Source: Melastoma dodecandrum
Lineage: Eukaryota; Streptophyta; Magnoliopsida; Myrtales; Melastomataceae
Length of the DNA: 64,000 nucleotides
Assembly (NCBI GenBank): GCA_029817715.1
Contig: JARUPY010000321.1
Coordinates: 434,001-498,000, forward strand
Direction of reading: 5' to 3'
Every line of letters begins with the position of its first letter. Position 1 is the first letter of the stretch. This document shows, one piece after another, positions 11,343 through 23,199 of this stretch. Both the position numbers and the translations under genes were made by a program. The notes below the pieces were generated by a model that worked only from the letters and a program-made list of their open reading frames with translations, was not told where the DNA came from and did not search any database.

Positions 11343-14146
11343 TTAGGAACCTATGCACCGTGTCATTATCAAGCAAAAATCTCTTACCTCGTCTCGAGAG
11401 ACAGGCACCAACTCAACAATGTTACAAGTCAATGTTGTTTCTCCTCCACCTACACAACGGGATCCATTAGTGACTGGGACATATTCCTCATCCTCATACA
11501 AATTTTCTTCCTCTTCATGTTCATCAACTTCCTGGGCGGCCTCCCGACACACCTTATCATTCTCCCCTGGTGGCGAACTACTTTTGCTTTTCTTCATCTC
11601 TCTATATGCATGTCTCCAGATTCTTTTGCGCACGGGCCTTGGGACTATTGCTTTCTTACAAACATGTTGTCATTTTGAAAGCGGATCCTTTACAGGCTCC
11701 CCTACAAGTTGCCCAAGATTCTTTACAGGGCATTTCACGTAAACAAAATCTTTTTTCTCGTGATCATAATTTCTAATTTCCTGCACATGAGGCTCAGTCA
11801 AAATGTTATCAATTAAATTCCTATGAAGTTACCTGTGATCTCGCCTTTGAGCTTAATCTCGATTTCCTCATTAGTCGACATTTGAACCAGCTTCAAGAAG
11901 TACACCACATAGCACTTGGTGCACATTTATGGGATAAGAAACTTGTTCGAGGCAATAAGATTGCACTTCTCACAAAACAATCCTTCCTTGAGAAAACGGG
12001 CAATCTGAGGACCATCTCGAATTAACTTAGAATCAATATGGATCATTTCTTTTGGTCACTCTCATCATACCGTTTCTGGCGGCGTTCATGTCCAACGGAT
12101 CCGGATGACGAGCTTCCCGAAGGCAGATGTTTTGGAGCAAATCGAGAATACGAAGGTATCATCCCCATCGCTACTTCCTCGAGTTGAGTCAGATCATACC
12201 AGGGACTCTCATTGTTCTTTTACAAATACCTACGGAAGTTGTTGCACTTGACAGCAGTGTGTGTGGAATCCATATGCTAATGGCAATGTCCATCCTAAAT
12301 CTCTCGAACATGGCAAGTCACGATTTCCTCCTCAACCAGGCATTCGAAAAGCCTGTTGGCAATGGTCGTCTCTCCATATACCTTAACTCCCTGGTATACA
12401 TCAATAACATTAGTCTCGAGATAAAATGCTGGAACATCAGTATCAACATCACATTTACTACACCTGTTTTCTGGTTCAAGAGCAAACATGTGAATTATAG
12501 AGTCTTCACTGAAAGGACTATCATCTATAATGCTCGACACATTTACTTAAGCAAAGCGTAATTCCTTTGATTCGATTAAATCTTGTATAAGATCTCTAAA
12601 ATGCACACATTCTTGAGTTGCATGAGTAAAGGTCCCTTGCCACTTACAATACTACCTCATTTTCTCACGATTTTTTGGGGCAATGTATGCCCGGGTTTTA
12701 ACTGTATGCACCCTTTTTATGTAACTAGTAAAAAATCTTCTCTATTTGATCTAAATCAAAAGAGAATTTTCTTTTATCGTCAGACTTTTGAGAAGCCCGA
12801 GGTTTTGAATTTTTCTTTACTAAAGGCTCACACACTGTTGGTTCCCCTTTAATAAATTCATCCACGTCAATTTTTGCACAATGTTCTATATGGAAGTTTC
12901 TAACAGAATAAAACTATTATAACAAGAGATTATGATACATAATTGCTCGTCTCGAGAGGTCATGGAAGTCTCGAAGCAATTCCCCTTGGAGTTTCTTCCT
13001 TAAATTTAGAGATAAAGCATTATGAGCCAACTCGAGTTGATCACTCTCGGATAAGGTAGTCATACACTTCAACAAGTTTCTCCTAAATTTCACCAGGAAC
13101 AACCCAGGATTCTCTCCAAATAATTGTTTCATTCTCATTACTTCTGCTAGAGAAGATACTTAGTCAAGTCTAGCAAAGGCTTTAAGAAATTGAGTTTGTA
13201 TCTTGGCCTAACCCAAGATGTAATTTGGAAGAAGCCTCAAGTACTAGCTAAATGCATCTTCTGTTAAGGAATTTGGAAAAAGTTTGAGCTTGACCACATC
13301 ATTATTTGACATTTCTCCCATTGGATGAGTGAATCTAGTTACATGCTCCATAGAAGTCATTTCATCTTCTCCCTAGAAAAGAGTAAATCTATGAACTCGG
13401 TATCCTCGAGGTATTTCTGTCTCTCTTTCTTTATAAACTCTAGAATTGGACTCCTGTATAGGCATACTTCCTGAGGCCTTGTACTCCCTGGGACCATTTG
13501 TTCTACAACTCGAGCAATCTCACTCCTCAGATTAGGTGTGGGCGTAGGGTTTATCATTCGTTTTGGATTTCTCGTTTATCCAGGGTGCATAATAAAAGCT
13601 CTCTGGCTCTTTTTGACTATGTGGTGGTGCATAGGCGGGAGATACATCATTTTCAGGTTCTTCTACAAATGTAGGATTCGATTTCTTGTTCTACTCAGGC
13701 ATTGGGTTTCTCGACATATCTATACCAACTCCATACACTCCACTAATATTTCCAAGATAAAATTCGAAAGGCTCATTATATGAATTTTCATTAAAAGTAA
13801 CTTTTTGCTTCCCAGCTTTCCTAGCATCTCCTATGAACGGTTTTTTCTCCTGGGGATTCGTTTTTCTTTCGAGTTTGTTAACTCTAAGAAGACCTATGAT
13901 TTCCTTATGTTTTTTTGTCATTTCTATCTTTGATTCCCTTATCGCATTGTTAAACTCCTGCTTAGACACAAAGTTAGTAGGAGAATAGGCAGACCAAGGG
14001 TTTTGAGGCCCCACAAGATTTTTAGGAGACCCCACAGGCGGATCTTGGATATGCATGTCGGCGTCATCCTGAATTTCATTGGTGTCCTCTGTTTTCCCAT
14101 AGTCACCACCTTCCGCAGGATAATTCCCACCTCTAGTGTGTGGCAT
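11343..14146 (-). pseudogene. Tat gag region
   Basis: The nucleocapsid/capsid polyprotein reads leftwards from an ATG at 14146, just inside the primer-binding site. The start (MPHTRGGNYPAEGGDYG) is followed by a charged region. A capsid-like helical segment lies at 12917-13138 (MRMKQLFGENPGLFLVKFRR, LSESDQLELAHNALS), as in retrotransposon gag domains. Further fragments lie at 13357-13557, 12295-12540 (with CSKCDVD) and 11343-11633. Many stops interrupt it. I assign gag by position and the capsid-like piece; no intact zinc knuckle is visible. Confidence 0.65.
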
Positions 14147-14183
14147 CTTTTCTAAGAGATTTTGTGAATTCTTAACAATTCAA

Positions 14184-14201
14184 CTCCCACTGTGGTCGTC
14201 A
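14184..14201 (-). promoter_or_regulatory. tRNA primer-binding site of the Tat element
   Basis: The minus strand reads TGACGACCACAGTGGGAG just inside the 5' LTR end. The small element at 36.9 kb has TGGCGACCATAGTGGGAG in the same place, and TGGCGAC-type sites (arginine-tRNA class) are used by Tat/Ogre elements. The second base of the conserved TGGC is changed. The exact tRNA is not established. Confidence 0.6.
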
Positions 14202-14207
14202 AAAACG

Positions 14208-14745
14208 TATTTGGTCGGAATTATGTTCCCCGCAATACATATCGAATTTTACAGTGATTGTGGTCGTTGTAAAGTAAATGAACAGAGAAGAAACAGGAAA
14301 CAACACTTGAATTGCAAAATAACAGTGCTGAATTACAGGAACAGAATCTTCACAACACTTACAGAAACGAGAAATCAACAACAGGGACTTTGGCAGGCTT
14401 CACGATGATCGATGGTGAACGAACCACGGCTATGACATGCTCCTTAATGGACTCTGCCTTGGTGGATCGGTGATCGGAGGTGATGAAGGTAGTGATGGTT
14501 TCTGGACGCTTTCATGACGCTGGGAAAGAGAGCAAGAATGGTAGATCATACTTTGTCATTGGACTTATGGAGTTGATTGTGTCCTTCTCTGCTTTGTATC
14601 TTGTCTTTTATATTCCTAGTATCTTGCAGTTGTAGTTAGATCCTGATCCTCCTTGATGGTGTCCACGATTGGATCCCTATTTTGTAGGGGCCATGCACAT
14701 TGTGTTATGGTTGATCGTTCTGGGTTTGCCATGTGTCCTGTTTTA
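14208..14745 (-). repeat. 5' LTR of the Tat element
   Basis: The inner edge is fixed by the primer-binding site and by homology to 4677-4835. A minus-strand TATA box (ATATAAAA) lies at 14606-14613. The outer edge, near 14745, is inferred from ACACATGGCA, which resembles the TGTTGACATGGCA start of related LTRs at 35306 and 47918. I could not find a target duplication. Confidence 0.5.
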
Positions 14746-15019
14746 TTATTACAAAAAACTAACTCGGGATATCTGGTTTCTTACTTAGGCCTTAGGCGTT
14801 AGCAATGTACAAATAAACTCGGGACTATTGAGGGAGTAATTCTCGAGAGACGCACCAAAGGATTCTCCCCACAACTCCAGACTTCCAAGGGAGCATTTCT
14901 CGGAAAATATACTGCCTTGGGATTTTTTCAACATGTTGTGCCCTTTCCCGAGTTTCCGGGGAAAGGTCTTAAATTCATGTTGTCTATTTAGCAACATTTT
15001 GGGCCACAGATCTCGCTGC

Positions 15020-15480
15020 CATCTGTGGATCAACGATCTAGAATGAGAAAACAGTAAGGCGATAGCTGTGGAAACACACTAGGCAAACGCTTGCGGACGA
15101 AGCGGTTACCAAGCGATGGGGCTACCAGGCGACGAGGGTCAACGAGGTGATCAGGCGACAGTCAACTGGACGAACGGGAAAACTCTGGGCGATGGCTAGT
15201 GGGCGATCCTGTCGATCAATAGCTGTTATTGGAAGATTCCGGACGGTCTCAAAACATAGAAGGAAATTGTTTCCAAGATTACTCAAATGGAAATGAGATA
15301 TTTCATGAAGACTGGCAACAAGGACACGTAATATATGTATAATATTTCATTTTCGTACATATATAAGTCTAGCCCAGTATAAATAGTTGTTTTTAGGCAT
15401 TGTACAAACAACCGTCTTTACAGACAGACATATAATCTTTTTATCTTAAAGCAAAGTATCATGTGATCCTGCGTTCTTGC
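15020..15480 (+). repeat. LTR-like block, plus orientation, left of the RING gene
   Basis: Shares scattered blocks with the reverse complement of 20880-21390: TGTGGATCAACG, GACAGTCA, GGCTAGTG, GATATTTCA, CTGGCAACA and AGTATAAATAGTT. By eye the similarity is roughly two thirds. A TATA box (TATAAATAG, about 15380) followed by transcript-start-like sequence suggests the U3/R part of an LTR. No pol genes are attached. Bases 15480-16005 form the 5' flank of the RING gene. Confidence 0.6.
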
Positions 15481-16005
15481 TCATTCCGAAGGCATCGTCT
15501 GTGACATCCGTATGTGCTTCCACTTAAGGGTATATGTGCGCTGTCTTCTCCCTTCTTTTTTCATTCATTCAGCGACTACACAACGAACCTCCGAGTACCA
15601 GTTGCTCGTAGTGCAATTCCGACGTATTTGGATTCGGCTGTCCAACGATCACTTCCGGAGCGAATTTCAATGGGCGAAAAAATGGACATAAATGGATATG
15701 ATCGAGCCATTTAAATTTTGTCTTTTTTAGTTTTGCTCGACTTTCCATGGAAGAACGGATTCGCTTTGGACACCTGCGAAAAAAGGAGAGCCGGGAAGAG
15801 CCTCCGGCGATTATTCCCTCGGGGGGGTCTTCGCCAACCGGGGTAGGTTAATTGTGTGGTTGGGAAAAGCCAACTTCCTTCCCTCCCCAAACCCTCTCCT
15901 TCGTCCTGATTTTTAGTCCCCCCCTTACAACATCCCGGAAAGAATAAAGCACATCCACAACCATCACCAATAAACCCAATTGCCCCAGCAAAACTGAAGA
16001 AGCCA

Positions 16006-18506
16006 ATGACATCACTCTCGCCCCTCTGCTTCTTCCTCACGATCCTCGCCGCAATTGGCCCGTCGTCCTCCGTCCTCGTACTGAAGCCTTCACTTGAGTC
16101 CTATGACGACCTCCCCGCCAAATACGGTTCGCCCCCGCCCTTACCTTGACTCTCATCTCCCTCCCTCTCTACAGCGATTGCCGCTTCTTTCCATCACCGG
16201 CTCTCTTCTTCGTCCCTAATAGTCTGGTAATTCAAATGGGTCTTCGTTTGGTTTTCAATGATTATCAGGTGGAATGGGTTGATGGGGATTTCCCCCCTTT
16301 TTCCGAGTATATCTGTTAGTGGACGAGCTCCTGTCGATCACCGACATTCCGTAATGAGCTTTTCTATGGTCTTACGATTGGCGCTCATTTCCTGCTCGTT
16401 GTTGAATGCTGCCCACTTCGCTGTTGGTTAACATGAATGCTGTTTATCTGTCGCGAATCACTGCAGGCTCATTCAATTTAGCAACTTTAACCTTCATGTT
16501 AGTTCATGTGCTTTTGTATTGGTAGTATTTTGAGTCCCTTAGTTGCTCTTGATGACGTTCGTGGTCCCTTTTTATCTTTGAAGCCGCGGACGTGAGTAAG
16601 GATGGTATTTGTGGAGCTCTAGAGATAGCGGACCCTCTCGATGCCTGTTCGCCTTTGCGGAATGGGTTTGCCAGTAGTAATGTCTCAAAGGGGCTTGTGT
16701 TTGTCATAATTGTTCGTGGAAACTGCTCCTTCGAAGAGAAGATCGTGAATGCTCAAAGTCATGGCTTTGGAGCGGTGATAGTTTACAATGATAGAAACAG
16801 CGACTTGGTTTACAGTGAGTTCTAGAACCCAACTTATATTGATATTGATCATATTTCCCTTCAGTTTGGACATGTGCCAACACTTTCTTTTTATAGCTCA
16901 TGTTTACTTTCTCTTCCTCCAACTAGTTATCGGTTTTAGGTGGTTTATGCCCAGACAATATTATCTTTTCATAATACATTGGTCAATTTGTTAGTGGAAG
17001 AGTTTTGATAGCCACACTATTAATTATGACTAAAAGAAACAATCCTCCGATGTAAATTGCTAATTGCTTGTGTTTTTTCTCATTCTCATCATCCACGAAT
17101 TAATGTCCCTCTGTTTAAGTATGATTATCTCTTTATGCATAATACTGATATGTTTGGATCAACATGTTTGGTACACATGTGTTTCTATTTCCTGTCATAT
17201 ATAAAACCTAATTTGGGGCATTGGTTGAAGCTGCTAAGACCATAGAAATTCTTTGCTTCAGTGATGGTCGACCCAGAGGGCATCACTGTGCCTGCAGTTT
17301 TCGTCACGAATGAAACTGGAGAAGTCTTGAGGGAGCATGCAAAAGTCGGAACGGATGAGTGTTGTATTTGTGAACCTCATCTGGAAAGCGGCTGGACAGT
17401 CCTTGCTATATCCCTCATATCCATGGCTGTCATATTCTCGCTGGTGGGAGCATCATTCTTCATTCCCCGAGAATGGTTATGTTGGAGAAGAAGAGTGTCT
17501 TCCATGAAAGTTGTGGATGTAAAATATATGGAAGCTCTTCCTTCCTTTTCTTTTGATTCTAGTCAAAGGGCTGACAAGTATGATAGGGATGTTTGCACCA
17601 TATGCCTTGACGACTACAAAGATGGGGAGATTATAAAGGTTCTGCCCTGTCGACATGGTAAGACTCGGTTCCTCGTATCCGTATTTGTACATCGTCAGTC
17701 CAATTTATTATGTCCATTTAATTCAGTTGTTTAGGTGAATAGTTTTCGTGTTAATCTGAAATTGTGGTTTATTTTAATTTTTTGGGGGTCTTTAATGGCC
17801 CATGGTGTAGATCTTTCCATAAAAGCAAATGTGCAGTTTGTATGAACTACATGGTGTTAAATATGTGAGATAATGTTGTTGTCAATCATTCTAGGAGTAG
17901 GATAATTAAACCCCCTTTTTGCTATTATTCTGAATTATTTACTATTGAATTATGTTAGAATTTCATTCGAGCTGTGTTGAATCCTGGCTAAACAAAGGGG
18001 GATTGTTCTGCCCTGTTTGCAAGCATGACGTGAGAGCCAAATCTTCAGGACATGAGGTAAATTGTTTGAGTTGCTTGATCTTGGTAATCTCATAATTTCA
18101 TGATGAAAGAAATTGACTATAACATTGACTTAGCTGTTTGTTTTGGCTAATTGATAAAAACAAGCATATGTTACAGCGATAACAATTTTATGATAGAAGC
18201 CTGATTTGATAACTCTGATCAGTGCTTTATGGAGGTTATAAAATTGTAGAACCTTTTATATCGGTGGCATACAAGTGATGGATGACTCAGCTAACTGAGG
18301 TGACAGATCAATAGGACATCTTGAGTTATTGATATAAAACATGTAGTCCGGATATACGACTATCCTAATCTGCTGTTTTGGTTTAATATCAAATACTAGA
18401 ATTGTAATATGTCTTGATTGTTTGTTGGTTTTCCCATGCAAAAAGAATTCTTCTTCATCAATCTGAGTCGTTCTTGTAGACAAAACTGCAGCAACGGGGC
18501 CAATAA
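16006..18506 (+). CDS. PA-TM-RING-H2 E3 ubiquitin ligase, RMR family
   Basis: Receptor-homology, transmembrane, RING-H2 protein. In plants this family acts in vacuolar sorting and/or as membrane E3 ligase. Five exons: 16006-16126, 16584-16814, 17262-17657, 17959-18056, 18480-18506, all GT/AG with matching phases, giving 290 residues, the usual family size. Residues 1-25 are a signal peptide (MTSLSPLCFFLTILAAIG). A protease-associated domain (about 45-160) carries LDACSPL, RGNCSFEEKI and GFGAVIVYND. One membrane helix (VLAISLISMAVIFSLVGASF) follows, then RING-H2: CTICLDDY...LPCRHEFH...C...CPVC. The chosen start is the first ATG in frame with the signal peptide. The last exon is least certain; an alternative acceptor at 19095 would end in RQKSDGG. 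No promoter element is obvious. All RING ligands are present, so it looks functional. Confidence 0.92.
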
Positions 18507-20870
18507 CTACGACAATGTCTTCTGGCAACAACTTAGGTATGGTACCAAATTATTTGTGGATACGCTTGTGGCAAATGATATTGACATTAAAGTTCTAGGC
18601 ATATTCATTTTCAAAAAAATACTTTAGGTGCATTTCTTTTCACTGGTTGAGCTGATCCCAAATGGAAGAATATAAGACAAGGTGAAGTGGGTGAGGCTAT
18701 TTGTTGTATGATGAAGACAATTCTATGAGGAATTGAATTTGATTTAGCTGTCATAACATCATTTATGGATTGAATCACCATTTTGTGGGGATGCTGATTC
18801 TAGTTGATTTAGAATATACAAAAATGTACATATGGAATAGACCGTACACCTCCACCTAGTCCATGCAATTAGATGTTCGTCCCAGCGGCAGCTCCGCGCT
18901 TTTTAAAATTTTCTTTGATGCTAATCCTTAACTATGTCAATCTTATTCGCACCACATGTCATACATATCCGACGATCTGGGCTAATCTTGTTCCAGGCCT
19001 TGGAGATTTTTATAGCTTTCACTCTGCTAGACAAGGGAAGGGTCAGTGCAGTGGCTATTGAGAATGAAGTGTGAGAACTTAATGTTGGTTGCAGCGACAG
19101 AAGTCTGATGGGGGCTGAGTTGGTGCTGCACCAAAGGCAGAAGATTTGTTGTTCTAGACACATAAGTATGTAAATGATTTATCATCAGTTAGGAAGCACG
19201 ATCCCTCAGCTGGATGAAGCGATTCCACAATGATATTACGCAGTGATAACGAAAGCGTGATTCATGGGAGCATATCTTGAAGTCCTTTGTTGTGTATTGT
19301 ATTAACCATTGACCAGGAGGAGATGACAATTCCTCAGTTCATGTCAATGCCTGTTGCCCGGAATTAGTCCACACGGCATCATATACTTTTAATGCATACC
19401 TTCTGGGATTGCGTGGTTCGACCATGAAGTTTGTGGTTTTCTTTCTATGAATTATAATTGATGCACACCAAGGAGTCAATACAAAAAAAATTTGAGTAGC
19501 ATGCTCCTGGAAAATAGTAAAAATCTGTCAAATGGCAAATTTATGTAATGAAGCTCGTGTTTGATTATAATGAACTGCAGCTGGTCGCGATTTGGTGGTA
19601 ACAATTAGTTATTATGCATACTATATTATGAGTTGTGCCTGGTGGAACTTGGATACTTTGGTTTATTTCGCCTTTGAGTAATGACTGATAGTCATTGCCT
19701 TTCGTTTTGTAGAGGTTAGTATGTTTCAGTGAAGCAACGCATGCAGGTGGTTACTTTTGAAAATCATGTGCAAAATGAGGAGTAAAATTGATAAGATTTT
19801 TAGAGTTAGTGCATAGTTTTGAACAACATCGTTGTGTTGTGTACTTAAATTATGTAATCGTGGTAGTTATTTCAAATACAGAATCTCCTACTTATTTGAC
19901 GTTTATTTATGCAAAAGCTGAATAGATAAGATTATAGAAAAAAAAAATTACAGTAAAATTTCGTTGGCCGACTCATCCTTTCCTTCATGCTTTTAATTAA
20001 AAATATGTGAAAAAGATGGTAACTTTCCTTCGGTTTGATTTTCCTATAGAAGGTCGTACTAGATGAATACGTGATTAAGAAATTCTTGTCTATAACAACA
20101 TCAACGCATTCCGTAAAATAAATATATATTCTTTTCTTCGTAACATATTTGATATTTCTAAATTCACATATCTATTTTATTATTTCTTCAATCTTGTAAC
20201 TACGTATTTGGCATATAAAATATAACCAAATTTGAGTTTAGGCGGATCCTCACCTGTTACATGCAATTGTCACATGACCCTTCCTAACTCAAATTATAAA
20301 CATGATTCTATTGTTAGTTTGTATTTGAATATTTGTTACATGTGACTACTTGCTTAATTACATTAAATTCGTCATTGACTCATTTTACATTTTTAATTAT
20401 TTTTCATTGTTTTAAATCAAGCCCAGTCCATCCCATTTGAAGACAAGCCGATAAGCCTTCAAACCAAAGCTCATTAGGAACTTAATTAAATAATCAAAAA
20501 GACGTATTAAAAGAATATTCAATTTCCCTCCAAATCAAACCACTTTTATCATCATCATCACATCTTTGATTATCATCATCACTAAACCTTGTTTACCCTC
20601 CATAAGAACCAATTTCTCTAATGAGAAAAGAAATTGAACTAACTTTTGATAACCTCCTTAATCATAGAGTTGATTTGGTGGGATAACACAATCTCTCTCT
20701 CTTCGAAAGTCACCGCTAAGAAAAACGAATTCGAGCATGTCGAAATGCTTTGGCACTACAAGCAATTGGTATTCGGAGGGTCTTTTGTATGTGTGCGGTC
20801 GTTGTTTAAATGAGAAAGTAGAAGACAAAAGAATGGAACCCTAAGCAAAAATACTTACAAATGCCATTGA
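18507..20870. other. 3' flank/intergenic region of the RING gene
   Basis: No convincing coding. It may include 3' UTR or an alternative last exon near 19095-19118. From about 19900 it becomes AT-rich with simple runs such as the A-tract near 19938. Short open stretches at 18256-18627 and 18873-19163 have no recognisable domain. Confidence 0.5.
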
Positions 20871-20879
20871 TAATGCGTG

Positions 20880-21390
20880 AGGTGGAAAATCGCAAGAACG
20901 ATTGAACGCTAGAATGCTGGAAAGTAAAAGATAAAAGATTGAATTTATCTATATTTGTTGATATTAATGTTTAATGCCTAGATAATAAAACTATTTATAC
21001 TACGTTAATCCAACGTGAATATGGAAGTAAAATATTGTATATATATTTAGCAACCATGTTGCCAGCCTTTGTGAAATATCTCCATTTCATCCGAGCATTC
21101 TTGCCAACTATTCCATTCCCTGTCTCGAGATCGTCCAAATCTTCCCATGACAATCACTGATCGACCGTATTGCTCACTAGCCTTAGCTGCAGAGTTTCCT
21201 CATTCGCCTAGCTGACTGTCGTTTCATCCTCCTATACCTAAAAAACATCGTCGCCCGGAAACCTTTGTCACTCTTTAGTTGTTTCGCCTGCAAGCTTTCG
21301 CCTGGCGTGTTCCGCAATTACCTTTCTAATAGGCCTTGTTTCGGGCCCATATTCTATACCGTTGATCCACAAATGATACCAAGATTTGTG
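20880..21390 (-). repeat. LTR-like block, minus orientation, right of the RING gene
   Basis: Inverted partner of 15020-15480. On the minus strand it carries TATAAATAG (about 20990-21000), preceded by TGGAGATATTTCAC and CTGGCAACATGG, and farther upstream GTGGATCAACGGTATAGAA. No retroelement genes adjoin it. It is either a solo LTR or the end of a mostly deleted element. Confidence 0.6.
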
Positions 21391-21469
21391 ACTCAGAATT
21401 TTCGTTGCTAAACAATTCGATCCCTCATTTTCACGTAAAGCGTATTGGGCTTTGTATTGAACTTTTGCT

Positions 21470-21850
21470 AGTACAACAAAATTTAGTAAATTACATTTTA
21501 CTAAATTGTTATAGTAATTCGTATAGTACAAAATTATAAATTACTAATATATTTTAATACAGTATTGTAATTTACTAAAAAATTTAATACATCGTATAGT
21601 ACAATATTGTAATTTACTAAAATTTTTAGTAAATCGTATAGTAAATTTACTAAGCCCATTATTGTGCTTTTCTCTCACGTTTTACTATGTCCATTGGGCT
21701 TTGTATTTAACGTTAATTTACTAAGCCTGATACTGTTAAGTAAATTACCAATATATTATTAATTATTTTAGTACATCGTATAGTACAAAATTGTAAATTA
21801 TTAATATATTTTAGTACGGTATTGTACATCATGTAAATTATCAATATTGT
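21470..21850. repeat. AT-rich degenerate repeat
   Basis: Repeated variants of CGTATAGTACAA, ATTGTAAATTACTAAT and ATATTTTAGTAC recur several times at irregular spacing, together with GGGCTTTGTATT and its variants. The words TACTAAAT and ATTTAGTA make it partly self-complementary. No coding. It borders the truncated end of the copia element. Confidence 0.6.
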
Positions 21851-21899
21851 TTTCTTTAGCATAAACATTATGTCCTTTTGCTACAAATTTCCTATTTGT

Positions 21900-22340
21900 A
21901 TCATTTTCAGCAGTCGTATGTTGTATGTCTCTAGTAGATTTTACATCTGAGGATCCTGATGCACTTACGATAGTATCTTCCTTCTCTGTCGGAAAATCAT
22001 CAACCTCAATATTGATTGATTCCTCAACTATTATAGTTCTTTTATTGAAAACTCTATATGCTTTACTCGTGAGAGAATATACTAAGAAAATACCCTCGTC
22101 CGTTTGAGCATCAAATTTTCTGACTCCGTCTTTTATGGGTCTTAAGATGTAACATTTACTCCCAAATGGATGGAAGTACAGACAATTAGGCTTTCTGCCC
22201 TTATATAGATCATAAGGCGTTTTCCCTACGGAGTGCCTTAAGTGGACTCGATTTGAGATATAACAGATTGTGCTTATTCCAGATATTCTTAGCGACCTCG
22301 CTTTCCAGTAAAATGGTTCTTGGCATGCCCTATAAGGTTC
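21900..22340 (-). pseudogene. Copia post-integrase segment
   Basis: Frame-broken minus-strand coding that follows the integrase core. It reads PFGSKCYILRPIKDGVRKFD, TDEGIFL.YSLTSKAYRVFN and KRTIIVEESINIEVDDFP. These are the conserved surface-loop and linker motifs between copia integrase and reverse transcriptase. The sequence stops being recognisable near 21860. Confidence 0.7.
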
Positions 22341-22352
22341 TATTCTTATGCT

Positions 22353-22679
22353 CTACAACTCCATTTTGTTGTGGAGTGTATAGAGCTGAGAAATTGTAAC
22401 TAATACCATACTTTTCGCAAAAAGATGCAAAATTCTCAAATTAGTTCCACGATCCGTTCTTATGCTTCTTAGAGAGGTACCTTTCTCATTTTGTAGTTGC
22501 TTGATCGTTTTAAAGGCTGTAAACGCATCACTTTTGTGAGCTAGAGAGTTAACCCAAGTGACTCCGGAGAAGTCGTCAACGACAACTAATCCATATCGTT
22601 TACCTCCTAGACTTGGAGTCCTTATTGGACCAAACAAGTTCATATGAAGAAATTCAAGTGGTTTCTTACTTGAAATCAT
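22353..22679 (-). pseudogene. Copia integrase core
   Basis: Reads KKPLEFLHMNLFGPIRTPSL, GGKRYGLVVVDDFSGVTWV, HKSDAFTAFKTIKQLQNEKG and SIRTDRGTN. The first catalytic Asp, normally in MDLFGP, is Asn here. The second Asp (RTDRG) is kept. The expected PQQNG region is altered to LHNKMEL and the frame ends at about 22353. A dead integrase. Confidence 0.85.
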
Positions 22680-22796
22680 ATTTTTGCCTTTTAAGGGTAC
22701 ATTTGTTTATCTGCCAAATTAACAAGCTTTGCAAATCTTGTCATTGTCAAACTTTATTTTAAGTAAACCTTTAACAAGATCCTTTTCAACTAGTTT

Positions 22797-23006
22797 TTAC
22801 AACAAATCATAACTTGCATGTCCTAACGGTCGATGACATAAAGTGGCATCATCCTTAATAGAAATTAAGAAAATTTTTTCCAGGGGAGATGTTCTTAAAA
22901 GACAGGATATATATGTTTTTCTTGGATTCTCCAATAAAGCAATTAACACTATCCCGTGAAATATTTCATGTTTTATCATCGATAGCGACATGATAACATT
23001 TATCAC
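22797..23006 (-). pseudogene. Copia GAG-pre-integrase segment
   Basis: The minus strand ends in DDATLCHRPLGHASYDLL, matching the family LWHRRLGHAS-x-LL motif (Trp to Cys, Arg to Pro). It sits immediately upstream of the integrase core, in the expected order. Confidence 0.75.
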
Positions 23007-23199
23007 ACAACTGACTAATACTAAACAAGTTGTGTTGGAGGCCTTTCACATAAAGGACATGATTAGGGAATCAGAACAACAAATAGTTTGTGACCGTTTA
23101 ACAATTCCTTTTCAATTGTCACCAAACGTGACATGATCTATGTACCATTTATGGTCCTTAGCAATAGTCTTGAAGCAATCTTGAAATAAAGAAAGATAT

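Larger units (their letters stand above)
4677..14745 (-). mobile_element. Degraded Ty3/gypsy Tat-type LTR retrotransposon
   Basis: The element reads leftwards. Order on the minus strand: 5' LTR (about 14745-14208), tRNA primer-binding site, gag, aspartic protease, reverse transcriptase, RNase H, integrase. A plus-strand antisense ORF then lies between integrase and the left LTR end. Gag-protease-RT-RNaseH-IN order is gypsy. The primer-site type, protease with an Asn in the active-site motif, and aORF placement point to the Tat lineage. All domains carry stops or frameshifts, and the RT active site is changed, so the copy is inactive. The right LTR looks full; only about 160 bp of the left LTR is recognisable. 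Confidence 0.82.

Noticed and set aside
12127..12561. Plus-strand open frame of about 144 codons
   Set aside because: It lies antisense in the gag region, with no motif or matching codon pattern.
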